Shown one piece after another: positions 5,501 to 7,132 of a stretch of 7,132 nt of DNA. The stretch is taken from positions 1-7,132 of the forward strand of contig CALCWF010000170.1 of NCBI GenBank assembly GCA_937906355.1. Direction: 5' to 3'. The notes below the pieces were generated by a model that saw nothing but the letters and a program-made list of their open reading frames with translations, was not told the DNA's origin and ran no database searches. Source of the DNA: an uncultured Rickettsiales bacterium (GTDB lineage: Bacteria; Pseudomonadota; Alphaproteobacteria; Rickettsiales; Deianiraeaceae). Position 1 is the stretch's first letter, and every line of letters begins with the position of its first letter. The position numbers and the translations under genes were made by a program.

Positions 5501-7132
5501 AGTCGAGAGCGATGTTGACGAGAAGGCGAAAAACATAAAAGAAGCATATGAACTGATTAACGAGAAATATGGAAACGGAGTCGGCGGGTGGATACAAAAT
5601 AGACTGAAAGAAATAGACGAAATTTTACCGAAAAACGATGTTGACGATGAGGATGATGAAGAAAAAAAATCTTGGAGTTTCAGTAGAATTTACACAGAAA
5701 GACCATTGTTAATGAATTATACTACAAGCAAGTATATAGCCGAGAACAAGGATACGATTGTAAATTTCTTCAAGAAGATGGAGAATCTTGAAGTTAGCGA
5801 AGGAATAGATGCCGATAAAGTGCATGATGTATTCGGAATAATTTTGAATAATCTAATGAGAAACTACGGGAAGAACGAGCCAAGCAAGCTTGGAAGATTG
5901 TCCAGCTATGACGTGATAGACCCGGTTGCTTTGACGATAGGACTCGATAAGTTATTTACTACGTTATTAGATTACGTTAATAAAGGGTATATAAAAATAG
6001 AAGATTTGAAGAAAGCTATTGATAATAAAAATGATATTTTTGTCGATGGCGATTTTACGCCAGCTATACTTTATACGATGTTGAAAAATGTCGAGTTTCT
6101 CAGCTATATTGATACTATACGACAAAGACAGGTATATAATAATATCGATGTAAGCGGTTTAGATATAGACAACGTTAACGATGTATACGGATACATAAGA
6201 AGGAATCCTCTATCAAAAGAAGAGTTTGATAACATGAAGATGAGATTTGAGTATCAAATAGGTATCTTCGGTAATCAAAATCAACCAATTGATATGTTTG
6301 CTTGCCAGTTGCAGAGGGCGACAGATGGTTATGGATTTAATAACATTATCGACAATAATTTAAGTTCACTGTCGTCGTTGACTACTAAGGTTGGCATCGA
6401 TAGCGACAGTAATGTTAAGATATCACCGGAGCTCCCAAGCGAGGACGATTGCAAAGATTTTGACAAAACGCTTCTTACTAGAAATAGATTTATAACGTTT
6501 CTGACTTCAAGACGAGAGAGAGACAAAAATGGTTTTTTGATCGACGATGATAGACCTTTGACGCAGTATCAAAAGCAACTGATTTACAATAGAGATTGTA
6601 TAATTAAACATATATGGGAGTTATACGAGAAAGGCGATGACTGGTCGAAAAGAAAGGCGAGCGTGTGTATAAATAAATTGATCTATTGTCCTTGCGAGAA
6701 TTTATCAAAAGATAAAATTGATTCGTTATTTAGTAAAGTTAACGGGCTCGATTCTAGCGATCCGAATAGTCAGGAACTTTTGAATGCGATTGAGGATACT
6801 AAGTTCAGTTTTGACATCTTAAATGATTGGATAGATATAAAAATGTGCACACTTATGCAGAACGAAGCTGGTGAGTTTGCGAAAAAAGTCGTAGATTATT
6901 TGTCCGACATTAGAGATAGAATCGGTGATGATAATTTTAATAAATGGATTAGATTAATAAATTTGAAAGAAATCGCCGATTCTTTTGAAAGTTATAATAA
7001 CTTAATTAGTGACAGTCCGGCAGTATCCGTTCCTCCGTCACCACCACTACCTTGTGATGATTATGTCAATATATGCGATATTCACAACAAAACCGGTAGC
7101 GTGATGTGTGATATGAAAACATCATTTTTCGG
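2529..7132 (+). CDS. Giant acidic protein of unknown family, 3' end outside window
   Basis: One frame stays open for 1534 codons from ATG 2529 to the right edge, with no stop. An in-frame TAA at 2514-2516 makes this ATG the earliest possible start. I recognise no family. The protein is rich in Asp, Asn, Lys and Ile, has few Trp and Pro, and shows no signal peptide or membrane segment, so it is cytoplasmic or exported by a signal-independent route. Visible layout: a mostly helical block 1-253; acidic linker 254-282; a helical block with an EF-hand-like loop 387-398; acidic linker 434-455; a beta/alpha alternating stretch about 609-745; a charged Glu/Gln-rich linker about 775-825; a Cys cluster 939-946; acidic linker 1036-1047; a long helical block 1048-1498; a proline-rich segment 1502-1508; then a Cys/His-containing start of a further region. 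Codon use looks like that of the neighbouring genes, so recent foreign origin is not evident. Being a real gene is near certain from length and promoter; function is unknown. A host-directed effector or structural role is speculation. Confidence 0.93.
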   Translation, partial: MGGNNRKTYEKQQSILAIERLRDVCGNNIIDLNILKEIVAEKNKSKNGEYYDRFFNGFFSEKNLKEYKINFESIIEDIISSENDTLQRDESEVLIELTKYCGFSEKENNESDDVYKTRLIDAPSSFLKMFSREEDRVKFISRYAINNIKNDKIASEFTANELYCRYLNDEAIDYLSNLSNVARGDILRAKTNQSSALDSNDKIEKIEDNFFDITCDIIKQNPVGLNANEKKAFDELKEILQKEINDTDRKIQGNNDEDDEENDGIDVEEKKENEKNKKFKDKCLALSKEEKYKDIIPILTDDEKEKICNILAGKVSPMSDSNNSASEVIKEYRLNKVKYILLSKLLKRHDMFGESNDGYNNISCIVAVRKIVNLSLNDELLDSVVYDWNADGSKDIDELIEKSINISSDDGVIIGNAIEDTLLSPEDVLVGYDRRSGDESDESVTIDEGDDDKKTRKMKFDDAMTKANECDKVTFLPVYGCKKNDANADEVAVKIITTNSEDEYGENVEKNEIVIAFNADNRNIRNGIFNNLLSNFNLCEKVNTRDKIIKDYADVVLKLKDDVSTVDDSNNLGIYSKLFSYKMTTSLGAMKMDDNNDFFNDLGTNTNLHRLDFTEYNLTCDALLEILKTSFLSGKSLYEFEVYVSDPANLAKMLDEYRKFKNDNKDRLSTGVLRLVVNSDATLNDGQSKKLVDYFNNEKYFGFDELKINNSCLKTYLDKSDGISKDNFTVFIGSDGFFNVDRVGGRDRRKNIDEYIVNDFSGIKQESKNYIHVSAKTDKEKDKEYDDIAVKNDWLDEKVKNILSGRNNDVETEQNVEQSQESNVDVDVMIMLINKKPEKKSIPDIMLITRENCSTEIPKMLSPDNNLISIDTKIFLSRIICDENNRVDKGLCVDLFDKISRTSNDDDVNHIQKTVKDRFANIAFTHEAFIACIRNFMECGSSLCCCDFLGDPNFEIYKREDEEKGFFVHYDITTNKNEYKDSIATMIKPVPVESDVDEKAKNIKEAYELINEKYGNGVGGWIQNRLKEIDEILPKNDVDDEDDEEKKSWSFSRIYTERPLLMNYTTSKYIAENKDTIVNFFKKMENLEVSEGIDADKVHDVFGIILNNLMRNYGKNEPSKLGRLSSYDVIDPVALTIGLDKLFTTLLDYVNKGYIKIEDLKKAIDNKNDIFVDGDFTPAILYTMLKNVEFLSYIDTIRQRQVYNNIDVSGLDIDNVNDVYGYIRRNPLSKEEFDNMKMRFEYQIGIFGNQNQPIDMFACQLQRATDGYGFNNIIDNNLSSLSSLTTKVGIDSDSNVKISPELPSEDDCKDFDKTLLTRNRFITFLTSRRERDKNGFLIDDDRPLTQYQKQLIYNRDCIIKHIWELYEKGDDWSKRKASVCINKLIYCPCENLSKDKIDSLFSKVNGLDSSDPNSQELLNAIEDTKFSFDILNDWIDIKMCTLMQNEAGEFAKKVVDYLSDIRDRIGDDNFNKWIRLINLKEIADSFESYNNLISDSPAVSVPPSPPLPCDDYVNICDIHNKTGSVMCDMKTSFF
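2531..2537 (+). promoter_or_regulatory. Shine-Dalgarno-like GGGAGGT overlapping the start codon
   Basis: GGGAGGT starts on the G of the ATG, inside codons 1-3 of the giant gene. It is the strongest anti-16S match nearby, but it lies at or after the start rather than 5-9 bases before it. No in-frame ATG or GTG sits at the right distance downstream, and the first in-frame TTG lies about 100 bases on. It may be plain coding sequence (Gly-Gly) or may help ribosomes bind a near-leaderless message. Confidence 0.3.
3687..3722 (+). other. EF-hand-like loop in the giant protein (residues 387-398)
   Basis: The 12 residues DWNADGSKDIDE match the calcium-loop pattern at positions 1 (Asp), 3 (Asn), 5 (Asp), 6 (Gly), 9 (Asp) and 12 (Glu). 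Position 8, normally Ile, Val or Leu, is Lys. Helix-compatible segments flank it: NDELLDSVVY before and LIEKSIN after. Only one such loop is convincing, whereas EF-hands usually come in pairs, and the protein is Asp-rich, so a chance match is possible. Confidence 0.35.
4350..4761 (+). other. Beta/alpha alternating, LRR-like stretch in the giant protein
   Basis: Around residues 608-745, short hydrophobic strands such as LDFTEYN, FEVYVSD, LRLVVNSD and LKINNS recur at spacings of about 29, 33 and 33 residues, separated by amphipathic helices. A further strand, FTVFIGSD, follows about 22 residues on. The cadence recalls long leucine-rich repeats of the ribonuclease-inhibitor type, but the consensus is poor and an ordinary alpha/beta fold would look similar. 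Confidence 0.25.
7029..7073 (+). other. Proline-rich segment followed by YVNI motif in the giant protein
   Basis: Residues 1501-1515 read VPPSPPLPCDDYVNI. Five prolines in seven residues (1502-1508) give two overlapping PxxP patterns, in a protein where proline is otherwise sparse. Tyr1512 follows two Asp residues and is followed by Val-Asn-Ile, the pattern read by Grb2-type SH2 domains in eukaryotes. The segment probably acts at least as a linker between the helical block and the next region. Any role in binding host SH3 or SH2 domains is inference. Confidence 0.4.

Noticed and set aside
6393..6428. Second EF-hand-like loop near DSDSNVKISPEL in the giant protein
   Set aside because: It lacks the Gly at position 6 and an acidic residue at position 12, so it looks like Asp/Ser-rich sequence by chance.
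1..7132. CRISPR arrays, insertion sequences, rRNA genes and attachment sites
   Set aside because: No regularly spaced repeats, transposase motifs, terminal inverted repeats or rRNA-like sequence were seen on reading the window.

Overview
The window looks like part of a compact, AT-rich bacterial chromosome. All genes lie on the + strand. Codon choice favours A/T-ending codons and AGA for arginine, and UGA and UAA act as stops. The EF-Ts sequence and the AT-richness would fit an intracellular alphaproteobacterium (Rickettsiales-like). That placement is a guess from gene style, not something the sequence proves.

Layout: (1) 1-676 is the C-terminal three quarters of elongation factor Ts (tsf), cut by the left edge. 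(2) 677-772 is a gap that folds into a strong 12-bp stem. Its 3' arm contains the only Shine-Dalgarno-like sequence for the next gene. (3) 773-1576 and 1645-2436 are two tandem TatD-family metal-dependent hydrolases. They share peculiarities that point to duplication from one ancestor. (4) 2437-2528 is a short gap with a weak hairpin and then a textbook sigma-70 promoter (TTGACA, 16 bp, TATAAT). It lies so close to the next ATG that the transcript would be almost leaderless. (5) 2529-7132 is one uninterrupted reading frame of 1534 codons that runs off the right edge.

The giant frame is the unusual part. I recognise no family in it. It is rich in Asp, Asn, Lys and Ile, shows no signal peptide or membrane segment, and looks modular: helical blocks are separated by acidic linkers. 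It holds one EF-hand-like loop, a stretch of beta/alpha alternation, a cysteine cluster, and near the right edge a proline-rich segment followed by a YVNI tyrosine motif. A host-directed or structural giant protein is possible, but this is inference.

tsf and the two tatD genes are probably housekeeping and may be co-transcribed. The giant gene appears to be a separate transcription unit with its own strong promoter. Open frames on the - strand under the giant gene (the longest 3281-4156) look like shadows.
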